Assembly (NCBI GenBank): GCA_013115145.1
Contig: JAAPAO010000177.1
Coordinates: forward strand, 1-57,371
DNA from: Perkinsus chesapeaki
Taxonomy: Eukaryota > Perkinsozoa > Perkinsida > Perkinsidae
Length of the DNA stretch: 57,371 nucleotides
Direction: 5' to 3'
In this document: positions 21,799 through 33,122 of the stretch, piece after piece
How positions within the stretch are numbered: the stretch's first letter is position 1
How the letters are laid out: every line of letters begins with the position of its first letter
Position numbers and translations under genes: made by a program
Notes under the pieces: model-generated
Seen by the model: the letters and a program-made list of their open reading frames with translations, nothing else
The model's database searches: none
What the model was told of the DNA's origin: nothing

Positions 21799-22354
21799 AT
21801 GGCTTCTTTTGCTGTATTCCTTCGACGGCTGTCTCTACCTGTGATGTTCTTCGTTATGATGCTCACATCTGGTCAAGCCGTGTTGGATAGAAACACCGCA
21901 GCAGAGTCTCTAGGTTGTAACGAAAGTGTCGGTATCGAGCCGGTCACCACTACCACAAGCATCCCAGCGACCGCTGCAGTTAGAACCACCAGCGCCTCGC
22001 CTACGTCATATAATTTCTTATATTCAACTTCATCATCGCCGTATCGTGTAGCTGCTGAAGAATCGACAAGAACTTCTCAATGGAGTGATGAGTCTGCTTC
22101 TGTTGGAGTTGCCTCGGTGAGCATGCCGGAAGAGATTGAGGAGTTGGTGAATTCACTGCAAGCTAGGCAGGCAATGAAGTATTCCTCTTCGAGGCGTATT
22201 AGGGGAGACACTAGACCTGGACAAGAATCTACAGGTAACTATGCCGCTGAGGAGTACCGTATGTGTCTACGGTTATTGTTGTTCAGATATTTTTGACATT
22301 CTCAAGGTCATTGAGGCCCGTGAAGGTGTAGAAGGCCTCGGTGTGAAGAACTAA
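21799..22354 (+). CDS. Array gene B: secreted protein with Ser/Thr-rich insert (167 aa, 2 exons)
   Basis: Exons 21799-22234 and 22287-22354 flank a 52-nt phase-1 intron. It is the longest member: signal peptide (hydrophobic LPVMFFVMML core), then about 70 residues rich in Ser, Thr and Pro that suggest O-glycosylation. The conserved block is EEIEELVNSLQARQAMKYSS, with an RR dibasic pair. The short second exon reads DIFDILKVIEAREGVEGL. The match to gene A in the block is close; the linker differs. Function unknown; likely secreted or surface. Confidence 0.75.
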
Positions 22355-23984
22355 GATGAATCATGTGTGTTAAGAACGAGGGAAGTGCCTCTCGCGATAA
22401 ATCGCGACACAGTTTTTACCTCTCGCTCTTGGCAACCCCCTCAAGAACAACATTAACCTTTCTGTTACTCTCGTCGCCTTGGCAAGCGTCACTATCATTG
22501 TAGCCTTTGTGATGCAGCGGGTTTTCATTTTTTCTATCAGAAGTTTCAGTGCATAGCATTCCTGTATGGTTCCTTTTTGTCCATCTTCATTGTTGCACAA
22601 TTTGCTTCGTAGCAAGTTCAATCGAATTAGTAGAAAAAGATATCTGTACCAAATAAGTATAACCTTGTAATCTCTATCATTGGTCGTATACCGGAACTAG
22701 CTCACCAGTCGTGTCACCAGCGGAGGCGCAGGTTGTCTACTCGCACCAGCGCTCCTGTTCCTGACCGACAACGTGTGCTACATTTTGTTTTCGATGACCC
22801 TTATTGTAATCAGTTTTAATATCCACGGTTCAGTGGGTTAATAGTGCAGCATCATTGTTAATCACCTGATTGCTGATAGCTCTAACCCGTTCTAGTTTGC
22901 GATATGCTTCTTGAATAGGTTACGGTATTGAATGCGAACCTGCTACTAAAGGCCTTTGTAATGTTGGCGTTTGCTTGACGGCGAAGCTTCCGTTTAATTT
23001 CTGATAATCGTCGATCGCTGCTTCTAACTGTTTCTGCCTGCGTGTCGCCACCGTCGCCGCTATCATCATCAGTACGATTACTCTGTTGTTCTTGTTCTCA
23101 CGATAGATGTCTGTGCTTTGTAATGCGTACTGTGGTTGTTATCTTCCGCAGCTGTGATCGCCTTGCGCCCTGCCATTAGTGGGTTTCTCACTGATGGAGC
23201 GTCACGTTTTTAAGGCCCACATCGGTGAAACGACCTGATGACACGCTTTTGTTGCTGACTGAAAAAACTCTGTCGGCGACTGTGCTAAGATCAGCTTGCC
23301 ATCCTTACTTGTGAGGACCAGTTGCTGATGTTACTGCTTGATTGTTATTGCTGCACATACCATAGCTATAAGATCGTCGTCGTCGTAGTAGTAGTTTATT
23401 GCGTGCTGAGGTTTACGAGAAACTTGCTCGTCAACTACAGCAGCAGAAGAAATCTAGCGCTCAACTGTGATACGGTTCTCATGTTCTGTCTCACATAAGA
23501 GGATGTTATCATCCTTTCTGCGTATCAGTCTGCTGTCCTGATGAGTTTTATCTGTCCCTTGGCACTTGTTGACATCGTAGCCTCTACAATGGAAGCCCCT
23601 TGTGATGGGCTTTCCAGTGAGACCACGAGAATAACATACCTGTCGTTGTCGATGTGATCGTGACCACCCATTTCATTCGTGGTTTCATTCATCACTATTT
23701 ACAGCATATTGTTGTGTTTCTTCTACCCTGCACGGCGCTCAATTTTCCCAGCCACGGTTTCCGTGGGTTTTCTTAAGGATTACTCCCTTATTAATATGTA
23801 TCTTTGTATCTTTGTATGTTTTTAAGATTTATCCCCACTTTGAATTGTTATTAGCGTATCTTGTACGAATGTGCGGCGTAGAATAGAGCCTCTACGTCAG
23901 CATGGCTTCTACGACACAGCTCAATTGTATATTAATTTATGTGCTCTATGTAGCTGATTTGGTCTCCTTCAATTCCCTATCTCG
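22355..23984. other. 1.6-kb spacer between array genes B and C
   Basis: Apart from a possible relic at 23372-23470, nothing is recognised. GTC/GTA triplet runs occur around 23370-23395. Confidence 0.45.
23372..23470 (+). pseudogene. Possible relic of an array member
   Basis: An open frame ending at TGA 23468-23470 reads AEVYEKLARQLQQQKKSSAQ. This echoes EVYESMM of gene C and QVYGQMM of gene E, followed by basic residues. No signal-peptide exon or short C-terminal exon was found. A chance resemblance cannot be excluded. Confidence 0.2.
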
Positions 23985-24224
23985 ATGAACATGTTCTTCC
24001 TGCTCGCGCTTCTCTTCTCAACAACCCAATCCATGATTTCCGCTGGTCCTGCCGGTGTCCTTGAGGTATACGAGAGCATGATGACTAACGTTGCGATGAG
24101 GAGAGACCTCAAGTTTGCCAAAGAAGCTGACAGTAAGGAGCGCAAAGGAAGGTTTGGGAAGTTGATTTCTTCAGATTATAGAAGAGTCCTTCGTGCCCTT
24201 GAAGTTCGTCCGAGTTGGCGCTGA
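23985..24224 (+). CDS. Array gene C: small secreted protein, intronless (79 aa)
   Basis: A single frame begins MNMFFLLALLFSTTQ, a clear signal peptide. The middle block is VLEVYESMMTNVAMRRDLKFA, shared in spacing with gene E (QVYGQMM, LAARR). The tail, DYRRVLRALEVRPSWR, aligns with the second exons of A, B and D. Here the tail is reached without splicing: no usable intron keeps the frame, so this copy seems to have lost the intron seen in the other five members. It ends SWR, close to EWR of gene E. Confidence 0.65.
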   Translation: MNMFFLLALLFSTTQSMISAGPAGVLEVYESMMTNVAMRRDLKFAKEADSKERKGRFGKLISSDYRRVLRALEVRPSWR

Positions 24225-24669
24225 TTATATTACGAACTCGGACGTCGGTGGATGATAGCATTCAAAAGCTATGCTGTTTCCGTTTGACTACTAATTTGTT
24301 ATTCGTAAAAACTATTAGAGACCTACTTGTAGTGATGACGACTGTTTCCTATAATATTGGTACAGATAAGAAGACATCGTTCGGAAGTGTTCCATCAGTC
24401 ACAGTCTTTTTGTAGTTTATTTCCTGTTCGTAAAGATCAGCTCAACTTTATATTAAAACGGTCGTCCAAGAGTCATATTAGTTGCTTTGTGCTTCTACCG
24501 TTTGTGGTTTGATGGTTGGAGAGCAAACATGCGCTCCAGCCCAGTGCTTATTGAGTATTGTAGGATCATCTCATTGATTGAGTTGAGTTGAGTAGTTCAC
24601 GATACGTCTTGTAAGTTCTGCGCTTTTGTCCCTCGACTTCTGGCTTGAACCGTCGTTATAGTCGGTATA
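24225..24669. other. Short spacer between array genes C and D
   Basis: Nothing recognised; only 445 nt, the closest spacing in the array. The gene-D promoter must lie within it. Confidence 0.5.
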
Positions 24670-24971
24670 ATGGCCTGCTTCCGTCGACTATTCCTCATCG
24701 TGGTTGTTGCTCTTTCTTCGACCGTAGCATCTGCTACTCCCTACAGAGGCAATCCTAGGTCGAATGGTTCTCCCACTATGAAGGGAGCTTCGGCAGCGGC
24801 CGCGCTTGATGTCGATAAGCTTATTTCATCTCTTGTTATTGAAAAAGCTTCCGTGAAGGGGGAGAGAAAATCTCCGAGTAAGCTAACTTTACATCTGGCT
24901 TGTATTTTTTCCTCTTAGGCTTGGATGAGGTGTTGAAGGCCATCGAGATCGGCAGTGGTGTTCGACGCTAA
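24670..24971 (+). CDS. Array gene D: small secreted protein (86 aa, 2 exons)
   Basis: Exons 24670-24877 and 24919-24971 flank a 41-nt phase-1 intron. The signal peptide is FRRLFLIVVVALSSTVASA. It is followed by a Gly/Asn/Ser linker, then the block LDVDKLISSLVIEKASVK with a basic run. The second exon reads LDEVLKAIEIGSGVRR, the clearest match to the shared tail pattern (Asp/Ser-Glu, Ile/Val-Leu, Ile/Leu-Glu/Asp). Same strand and order as its neighbours. Function unknown. Confidence 0.75.
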
Positions 24972-26080
24972 GCGTTTACTGAGAACAAGGCGGCTACGAA
25001 ATTGCTATACTTCGTTGATCCTGCCATGCTCCTTCCTAGCTAATACCATTCTGTTTATGTTGGTCTTTTTATCCTGAACTGTGCCGCTTGTTTTCTCTTG
25101 TAATGAGTTGATGTGTTTGTTGTTTCCGACAGCTACAGTTTTGGACGAGTTTAACGCTTGGTGCTGTAGTAGGTATTAGTAGTAGCATGCATACACTGCT
25201 GGTGTACTATATGTCGCTGATCCTTAGAGCCCGCTATTTCCATGAGGCTGAGCCCATGTTTGCGGGTTATTTCTTATAGTAGACCTCTAGTAGTGCACCG
25301 AGGGGCAACGCTCTTCTCGCTTCTTGCGGGACCTCCGTTTCCCTCTATAATTTTATCGATTCATTTCTATTGCAATAATCTGGTCTGCTGTACAATCGCT
25401 ATTGTCCGAGAAATTTTCTAGTGGAGGATACCTGGTTGATACACCTCTCATTACTATACACTGGAAATGTCGAATGATGGAGACGATGACATCCTAGACG
25501 ATCTCTAGAAGACATTTCTATAGACATTCGCAGCCTTGTTGTGTTGAGTCAATTAACAATTGAAGACCTTTCTTCTGGAAACTCTTGCCCTACTGAAGGG
25601 GTTACAAAATCCTTGATGTCGATGTGTAGTGCTTCGCAAGAATACATCAACTCATTTTTGCATGTAAAAAGCAGTTCTAGAATCGATTCTGAATTTCATA
25701 ATCGGTTTATTGAACGACCCCGCTATTACTGTCAAGAGAAAGCGGTATCCTTTTGAAACCCGAAGGTACATCGAGATGACAATTTTTGTGTTCTGCGTAA
25801 CTTCTCTGAAGCACTCGAAACTGACCTGAACTTTAAACCGCGGTATTCTGGCCTGAAATGATCCAAGAAGGATTATTAACCTTATCACGTCCCCCTCTGC
25901 TCTTCTTCCGCAAGCGGTTTCGTCGTCTTGAACTTGAAACGCTTTCTATGGATTATTTAACTGCCGCTTGTCGCGATGAAGCGGTTTGGTAGTGTAGTGG
26001 TGTCACAATTTCCTTCAACCTGAATAGGCTCGGAAAGCTGCCAGCACCATAACCATTTGGTAGCGTTACTTTTCTTCCCC
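24972..26080. other. Spacer between array genes D and E
   Basis: An ORF at 25541-25756 reads as ordinary random frame with Ser and Cys. No signal peptide or family block was found. Confidence 0.45.
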
Positions 26081-26361
26081 ATGCACCTTCTTTGGCTCAC
26101 GCTAAGCATCCTCTCCGTTCTTATTGCGCTCATCCCGGAGGCTAGAGCAGCAGCTGCAACCGTCTTCTCTGTTGAGCAAGTGTACGGTCAGATGATGTCC
26201 GATTTGGCTGCTAGAAGAAATGAGCAGCTTGCAGTTAGAAGAGTGGAGAAGATCGCTCGTGGTGTCGCCGGTTAGAGAAGTTCGCTCGATTATTTGAATA
26301 TTTTGTTTTGTTAGGTCTCGCTGCTGCCATCGGGGCGCAAGTCGGCCAAGAATGGAGGTGA
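26081..26361 (+). CDS. Array gene E: small secreted protein (78 aa, 2 exons)
   Basis: Exons 26081-26270 and 26315-26361 flank a 44-nt phase-1 intron. The signal peptide (LLWLTLSILSVLIALI, cleaved near ARAAA) precedes VEQVYGQMMSDLAARRNEQL, the VY-x2-MM block shared with gene C. The second exon is the shortest, GLAAAIGAQVGQEWR, and keeps the entry codon Gly and the final WR of gene C, though not the acidic pair. It is the most diverged tail in the array. Confidence 0.68.
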
Positions 26362-27451
26362 TCGTTGAATACTGCATTTCTGGGAAGTATGACCTTTTGA
26401 CGTTGGTGCGTACCAGCACCCATAGTAGGCGAAGATGTGACTAAGCTGTATATACCGATTATTACATTTATTTTCACTTATTATTATTACGTTCGAGGTC
26501 GCTGAGCCGCCTCTGAATGCCGATTATTTTATGATTGATCGCTGCCGGTATCGGCGTATCGTAAGGCACATGTCTTTTTGGTAATGGAAGTTTGTGCGTG
26601 GAGTACACTGTTGTGTTGGTAGTAAAACATGTCTTCCGGCGTATTTCACATTCGAGGTGGGGACATTTCTATCTTATCTGAGAGGCTCCAGTGACCGAGA
26701 TTCGGTCGCATGCAGGCAGAAGTAGTGTGGTTCGTAATTAAGTACTTGAATCAGTCCCTTCCTCTGTGACCACTTGGCTAAGACACTCGAGTCATGTTAC
26801 ACTTCTCGTGGTTTGCTGAGTCCCATAATCTATTGATAAGTCCTTTTGAAAAGCAAAGCACCCTAGCCTAGTCACGAGGGCCTAACTACGGCTCTAATTC
26901 TCGTGCTAATGAACGACGGCCAAAGCTGAGTTCGGGTAAAGCCCGCAGAGACATGATGTGCTAGAGATGCAACGACTGAAGAGGTCCGTCACGCTTTAGC
27001 AATATTCCGTATGCGAAGGGAGCTTCGTTTTAGCATACTCTATCCACGTGTTACAGGTTTATTCGCTTAATCTGTACATCATGTTTCATCGACACCCCCC
27101 ATGCCAAAGAGACATGCCTGTAGACGTTCCCGCTTGATTCGTTGAGTTTCGTGAACAAAATACTTCGAAATGCGATCTAGTTCATTCCAGTCGCACTAAG
27201 AGTAAATGCACGTGTACCATTTACTCGGAGCAAGCCGTTATCAATACTGTGATATAGAACCTATGTAGTGCAAAGATATCTCTGTAGTGCGCACGCCAAG
27301 ATACCCCATCGTTTCGAAACGGCCAGAGTTCATTCGAGGGTGTCATTTAAGTAGCTCACATTTTCATTTCACGACTCCGAGGAGTTCTCACGTAAATTCT
27401 TACAACCTACGCTGGCAGGCTCGCGTTTTGCGCTTCTTCGCTTTCCCTAAC
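26362..27451. other. Spacer between array genes E and F
   Basis: No family member or other gene recognised. The frame of gene F is open upstream of its ATG to about 27287, but no start there gives a signal peptide. Confidence 0.45.
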
Positions 27452-27735
27452 ATGCCCTCTCTTCGTTCTGCAATCCGCACCTCAATGGTTACTGCCTTGC
27501 TTGGCAGTTGGACAGCGCCGGCGACCGCTGCTAATCGTGCTGCCGATCTCGAATCTCAGGTGAAATCGATGAGAACTCAGAAGAACAGCAAAAAGGCAAC
27601 CAAACCGAGTAAGTCCCTTCTCTTCTCGCATCGTATCAGTACTATTCACGGTTTGTAGGCCAATCTGAAGTCCTCGCCATGATTCGCGATGCTTCGAAGT
27701 CGAGCCACAATGATCATGCTACAAGATACACTTAA
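27452..27735 (+). CDS. Array gene F: small secreted protein (77 aa, 2 exons)
   Basis: Exons 27452-27608 and 27659-27735 flank a 50-nt phase-1 intron. The start was chosen because SAIRTSMVTALLGSWTAPAT gives a plausible, if weak, signal sequence with an Ala-rich cleavage region. The next block, DLESQVKSMRTQKNSKKA, keeps the helical then basic character of the family. The second exon reads SQSEVLAMIRDASKSS, again with Glu, Val-Leu and Ile-Arg-Asp at the shared spacing. It ends with a His-rich polar tail. It closes the array; no further member was found to its right. Confidence 0.68.
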
Positions 27736-28670
27736 CTGACAGCTCTTGTCTATGAGCGTCAACGCAATTAATCACGAGTGTCGGGGTTACTACTTGCTGT
27801 TATTACTGCGCTGCCGTACAGGCTCGTTTTTAGGCAGCATGTGGTTAGACTCTGTGGCTTCGTTTGCTGGAGCCTCTTCTTAGTGGTGGATTGTGTGATT
27901 CTGTGACGTAACATCAATCCTTTCATTTTCCAAATACGGCTGATGTAAATTCTGATAGCCTTTCATGAGTGATGTGATAGATTTTTTATTTTAACATCTG
28001 CCCGAGCATTCGGAGTCCCATTGCTGGATGACTGTTTGCTCTGTGGTAGTGACTTGTGTATTTACTCCTGCTAATCTCGCTACTCTACGATGCTTTTTTA
28101 TTGCTGTTGTTCGTCGCCCAGTCGATTCCTGCTGACTTTCGTTGCTAGCATATAACGTTAGAATTGATGAAGTCGTACTGAGAGTCCTCAATGGTGCTCT
28201 CGTACGCATGTAGCTGCTGAAGGTTAATCAGACTGCTGACACTAGATACCAATTATGACGATGATGATGATGAGAGTTGTAACACACGCAGTTTCAGTGA
28301 TGGAGTAACTGTGATGGTGGGTTCATATTAGCATGTTGAGTTGGTAAATTGATTCTATCATTGCGTCGGTTTAAGCACTACTGGTCATGATTGCAGCAGT
28401 ACTATGCCTGGTAACGGTACTATCATTATGATAGTATCATAAGCTATCTCAATCTATTGTAATGCCGATCTTAGCTCGAGTTATGTTGGTATATATAAAC
28501 TGAGCCGTCGGTTGATCAAGTCTCGGAACCCAATGTACTTTCACTTGCTCTGTATACCATACAGTGTATAGCAACTTATTGACTCGAACGTAGAACTCTT
28601 CGTGGTAACAACACGCATAACATCCAGACTTATAAACCATGGACATCTTTATCTATTAAAGTAGACAGAG
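27736..28670. other. Gene-free spacer right of the array
   Basis: No gene recognised. A small palindrome (TACTATCA arms) lies near 28420-28440. Confidence 0.45.
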
Positions 28671-29331
28671 TCAGTACTGTTTCCCAATTTCCTGAGCGAT
28701 TTTCAGTAGCTCTTCTTTATTATTTTCGATCATCTCGCCAATCCAACGGCTACTTTCCTTATTTTGGAGTTCACTAGCACGTTCAATGATACGCGTGGCT
28801 ATATGACATGTCATGTCCTTATTCCTATAATAGGAGAAAGGTTCTTCAAAGGCAGAAAAGGGGCTTAATTTGTTCAGCTTCTCCATAGTCCTTGCCTTTG
28901 CATTCTTGATTACATAACCTTTGTCACCCACCTTAATCGAGAATTTAAAGGGTTTGTCGCACCTGAAATTGATATGCGTGTATTCACTGCAGATCTCACT
29001 AGTGGAGTGCTCCAACATTCTTACTGGGAAAAACTCACGAACTCTCCACCCCAGGGGTTATTCCAGTAGAGGGATGTGCCACCTTCCTTAGTTCTACTCA
29101 GATAAATTGTTTCATACGACGATTTGATTCTACATTCACCTGGCTCCTCTGTTTTCTAAATATCGCATAAATAGGAAGCGAAAGTAATACACGAAAGACT
29201 ACCGTGACAGTGAAGTCTTCCAACCGTGTGACTGCACTCTTCACAGAACCAAGAAGCTTCTCGATCGCATCGAGTCGGGATCCGACCACATCAGAGTCCT
29301 GAGGAGTGAGACATTCAGTGCGTAGCGACAC
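28671..29331 (-). CDS. Probable small membrane protein, partial model
   Basis: On the minus strand, one exon (about 29300-29123) encodes a helical acidic segment (RLDAIEKLLGSVKSAVTRLE) followed by a hydrophobic stretch VVFRVLLSLPIYAIF, a likely membrane span. It ends at a GT donor after RKQRSQ. The next exon reads FFPVRMLEHS and runs to a stop at 28671; it is rich in Lys and Glu and ends LLKIAQEIGKQY. The join via the acceptor ending CGTGAG (near 29033) keeps phase 0 but is not proven. The 5' end is uncertain: an upstream exon may lie in 29346-29609. No family is recognised. Confidence 0.45.
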
Positions 29332-30525
29332 TCTTAGCTACATGCTCAATGGGCGGACCGCGAGCCGCCTTTATGGCTAGGATTGGGATTAAATTCAACA
29401 GTACTGATAAAACTCGGCGAGGAGAGGCTATCATAGAGTGAAGGATCGCAAATGGGATTCAATCGCCGAACAGAAGAACTGTTGAGGATGATGACACGGA
29501 AATGTTTCGGGATAAGTTGATAAGTTGATGTAATTTGCCACATTAGGAAATTAGGAATCTCTATTTTGTGCAACCATCTTCGCATTCGCCCAGTCTGGGC
29601 GACGGCCACGCTGTGATTTCCGCACGAATGAGGGCGAACGGTTCAGATTAAAGATATTATAAATCTCGTAAAGCTTGAAGCTGGTTGAAGTTCTCACTTG
29701 GTTGCTGAGTTGAAGTCCTGTCCGTTATGGCTAGAAATGCCCAGTAGCACAGCAGCAGTATTTAACCCTTAGGGCCGCAATAGATGCCTCTGAGCGACAT
29801 GTTAGTTAGTGTCAATCAACCGTGCACTAGTATGCTGCTACTAGCACAAGCTCGTATATATGCAAACTGTAACGTTCGCTGCTTATGAGGTGTGCTTCCA
29901 AAATTCGAGGGTGTCTTCTCTTGCCTTCCGCTGTTATATCCTCGTGACCTCCTCAACGCATTTGATGAGTAGTGTCCTTCGCGTCCCTTGCAGCAGTGAC
30001 TTATTCTCAACACAGATACGTCAAGTACTCGCATATTTCCCATAGGCCCTTCGTTGAGTGACTCGTCTTGTTATTGGCACTTGTTCTGTCCCATTGTACT
30101 GCTGCACACAACACAACTTTAATACTCTACGCTAGCCAGAGTGACGTAATAAGCTAGGAAAGCCATGAACGTCATCAACTGACTACTGCAAGTAGAGTAC
30201 AACCATCGAGAGCCTACCGTTCGCGCGTACACCTTGACGATGTCGCAACACTTGGTAGCTCTCTTAGGCGTCAACGAAAAAATCAGTAGTAGAGTACTGG
30301 CAGTATTGTAGAAGCAAAACCAACGGTAGTAGTACAACAGAATGACAGATTACAGAAATAAGCTGCAACACTCAGCATGAAGTGGATGATGATGATTATC
30401 CTCTGCGAAGGAGGATTAGATAATCAAACCTTCAAATATATCACAGCGAAAGACAACAGAAATATGTGAGCTGGTAAAGCTTACTCGGCCACCGCGAGAC
30501 GATTGTCATATCGGGCTTACTGCGT
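29332..30525. other. Spacer between the membrane-protein candidate and MIOX
   Basis: The left part may hold a 5' exon of the minus-strand gene. The right part is the MIOX 3' flank. No other feature was seen. Confidence 0.4.
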
Positions 30526-31452
30526 TTACCAGCGTATTTTACCACCTAGGCCGTACTTGTCGATGAGGCTCTGATAGAGTGGCTCAAGTTGATCTACATT
30601 GGGAAGGTCATCTCCTTTTGAGTAGAGGTCAAACTTGTTGAACTCGTTCACAACTCTGAGCTTTGCATCATCCTCGGGGGCCATCAAATGCTGATACGCT
30701 CCTTTGTCATGCCATGGGTAAAAGCTATGATAACGGATACACCATAGGCCTTCGATGGGAAGCGAACATGTGGTGTGATTATTTAACACTTGATAGAGGT
30801 ACTCATCATGCCCAAATGCCATCAAAACATTATCAAGTCCGCAGTGAGGCTGATACATGCCGTATGGGGTAGAATAGACTGGATGCTTAAAGTCGGGATT
30901 CCCCTCGAACTGATGGGCCAATACGATATCTTTGCTGAACTCGCAACCAACTGGAAATGTATCACCAACAACACACCATTGTTCCTCGCCCCAACATGAC
31001 ATCACCTTACCAAGGTCATGCAGGAAGCCAGTCAACCACAGCCAATCCTTGTCCGGGTGAAGCTTCCTGATGGCCTCGGCCGTCATAAAAGCGTGTAGGG
31101 AGTTTGGAATGTCGACATCTGGATCACTCTCGTCCACGAAATCATCTAGTTTGTGGAGAATCTCCATTATAGTGTATTCACCATGATTGAATTCGAGCCA
31201 CTTTTTGTGCAGGTCTCGAACTCTTTCAACGGTCATATTTTCGTGCTGCCTTTTATAGTTTGCCTCAACAATACTTTGCCTGGAGGAGTTCTCATAATTC
31301 CTATAAGTCTCCCCCAAAATGTTTGTTGGGCGGAAATTATTCGCCAACGCCTCTTCCGAATAGTGTTTGCTCTCTATGGGCGGCTCGAGTGCGGCGGCGG
31401 CTGCCACCACTGCCACGGGTCCGTCACCAATACACACCGGTGCTACTGACAT
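30526..31452 (-). CDS. MIOX: Myo-inositol oxygenase (308 aa, intronless)
   Basis: This di-iron enzyme oxidises myo-inositol with O2 to D-glucuronate, the first step of inositol breakdown, in the cytosol. The HD-domain ligands are all present: His120 (SLHAF), His145-Asp146 (LHDLGKV), His215 (FGHDEY), His242 (RYHSFYPWH) and Asp275 (KFDLYSK). Full length for the family (animal enzymes are about 285 residues), with an extra Ala/Val-rich N-terminus of some 25 residues and the usual C-terminal KIRW. It is the only long gene here without introns, which stands out against neighbours with up to ten exons. Possible reasons are a processed copy or lateral transfer; the sequence alone does not decide. 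Confidence 0.97.
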   Translation of the reverse strand: MSVAPVCIGDGPVAVVAAAAALEPPIESKHYSEEALANNFRPTNILGETYRNYENSSRQSIVEANYKRQHENMTVERVRDLHKKWLEFNHGEYTIMEILHKLDDFVDESDPDVDIPNSLHAFMTAEAIRKLHPDKDWLWLTGFLHDLGKVMSCWGEEQWCVVGDTFPVGCEFSKDIVLAHQFEGNPDFKHPVYSTPYGMYQPHCGLDNVLMAFGHDEYLYQVLNNHTTCSLPIEGLWCIRYHSFYPWHDKGAYQHLMAPEDDAKLRVVNEFNKFDLYSKGDDLPNVDQLEPLYQSLIDKYGLGGKIRW

Positions 31453-31916
31453 TGATGCCTCCTCAACGCAGACAACTGAACAAGTGAGTTAATTGCCTCA
31501 AAGCACCTTATAAGTCACTGGAATTTCCCAGCAACAGTTTGCCTATAAATTTTGATGGTCTCACAGACTCCTTTAAGTCCACGAAATATTGCCACTGGCA
31601 ATTTGCCAGTCTATCCCTTAAAGGGAATAGATAATCTGCGAGCCGAGCTAGAGCGTCAACCGCAATTATATATCAATATACTTCCCCAAGAAGTCTGATT
31701 TCTATTGCTGTCACGTGAAACTCGCCTCCCTCTACAAACTTGAAGTTCACCACTTGAGTCAAAATATCATTTGACTGCATTCCTTAGTACATGATCACAC
31801 TAGTTCTGGCCTTCGAGACACAATATGAAAGTTAATCCACAAAAGGTAGACGGAAAATTGCAAGTCCTCTTACGGTGTTGCAATTTCGTCATGGAAATTG
31901 TGCGCGCGTGCAAATC

Positions 31917-31928
31917 GCGGAGCGATGC
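31917..31928 (-). repeat. GCWTCGCTCCGC motif, W=A, upstream of MIOX
   Basis: It lies 465 nt upstream of the MIOX start codon. It shares CGCATCGCTCCGC, one base more than the core, with the copy at 8214. Confidence 0.7.
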
Positions 31929-32980
31929 GCTTACGACGCGTGACTGTCCGTCTGCTGCTTTCCAAAAGACAAGGGTGATCGGCTTCTTGAGGTTTCCGGT
32001 ATCGTTCTCAGAATTGGTTCAGCAGAGCATATTTGAATGGGAAATGTCAAAATCGTTCATCACACTGAAAATCGGTTTTAAGATCTAAACGATTCTACAT
32101 CTGAAAATGTCATACTTTAAAGCTTGACTCTAGTGTATGTTTCATTGGTGACATCTTCCGGGCTTCTCACTCTAATGGTCCCAAAGGGCGTGTTGTCAGC
32201 AACATTAGTACATTTGTGTTAATTCAGTTCCTATTATATATTCCGTTAATGCGGTATTGTTCCCCCATAGGCAATTGGTTCGACTTTGCTAAACGATTGG
32301 CCTGGGTTGCTGGTAGTATTGGAGGGAGGGGGCATTTCATATAAATAATCGTGAAAGGTGGTAAAAGATACGCCAAGGTAAAATTAATTCCAATTGACCT
32401 GGACTGCGTGTAAGTTGTTTTTCGTATATTTTACACCCTCCCTTGGGAGAGCTGAAAAGTGGAGGATAAAAATCTTCAACAATGTTTTAATATTTTCACT
32501 CGACAAGGAGAATACAGAGACAATCGAAGGCTAGCGATGTTTTTATTTTATTACGTACTGAATGGATTATATGTCCGCTCGCCTTCTTTAATCGAGAACT
32601 GAGTCTTCTCACCGAATCACCGTAATAAACTCTTTAATACTGGAAGGTCCGTGAATCGGCCCGAATCGAATGCGGAAGCTCCTCGAAACTCGCTTCCTTT
32701 CCCAACGTATGTGGGCTGGTACACACATCCCCTTGGGTGGAGGGACTGATTGATGACGAGTTTAAAATACGGGTATTTGGGGATCAAATAGCGATTAATA
32801 ATGAGTTAGAATTTAATCTTACTTTGCTGGAACGCAGGGCTGACTAGCTGGAGCAGGACGCGATGACGGTGGTTCTGAAATTATAGCTAGTTAAAGAACA
32901 GGTATTTGCGCATGCCACTTTTTGAACGTTGAATGTGCCATGAATGACGAGTTCCAAAATCTGCAACTCGGAATTGGAGT

Positions 32981-33001
32981 TGCATTTGGAGTCCAAATGC
33001 A
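32981..33001. repeat. 21-nt palindrome upstream of the RING gene
   Basis: TGCATTTGGA, one G, then the exact reverse complement. An 8-bp inverted repeat TGCAACTC..GAGTTGCA overlaps its left edge (32962-32984), so two alternative hairpins compete. It lies about 120 nt upstream of the RING start codon. Confidence 0.75.
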
Positions 33002-33122
33002 TGGATCCGGGCCATCACTCCTATTGTTATCTTTTATAGAATGATATCGTCAACGAATTCGATTAACGGTGTAAAAGTTGCACTAATTCGTATTCAGTAG
33101 GAGCAGCTGTTGGTTAAATAGG

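Larger units (their letters stand above)
31453..33122. other. Divergent intergenic region between MIOX and the RING gene
   Basis: It contains both promoters. A frame at 31825-32088 is open but unrecognised. GCATCGCTCCGC occurs on the minus strand at 31917-31928, and a 21-nt palindrome at 32981-33001. Purine-rich GGAGGGAGGGGG lies near 32323. Confidence 0.45.
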
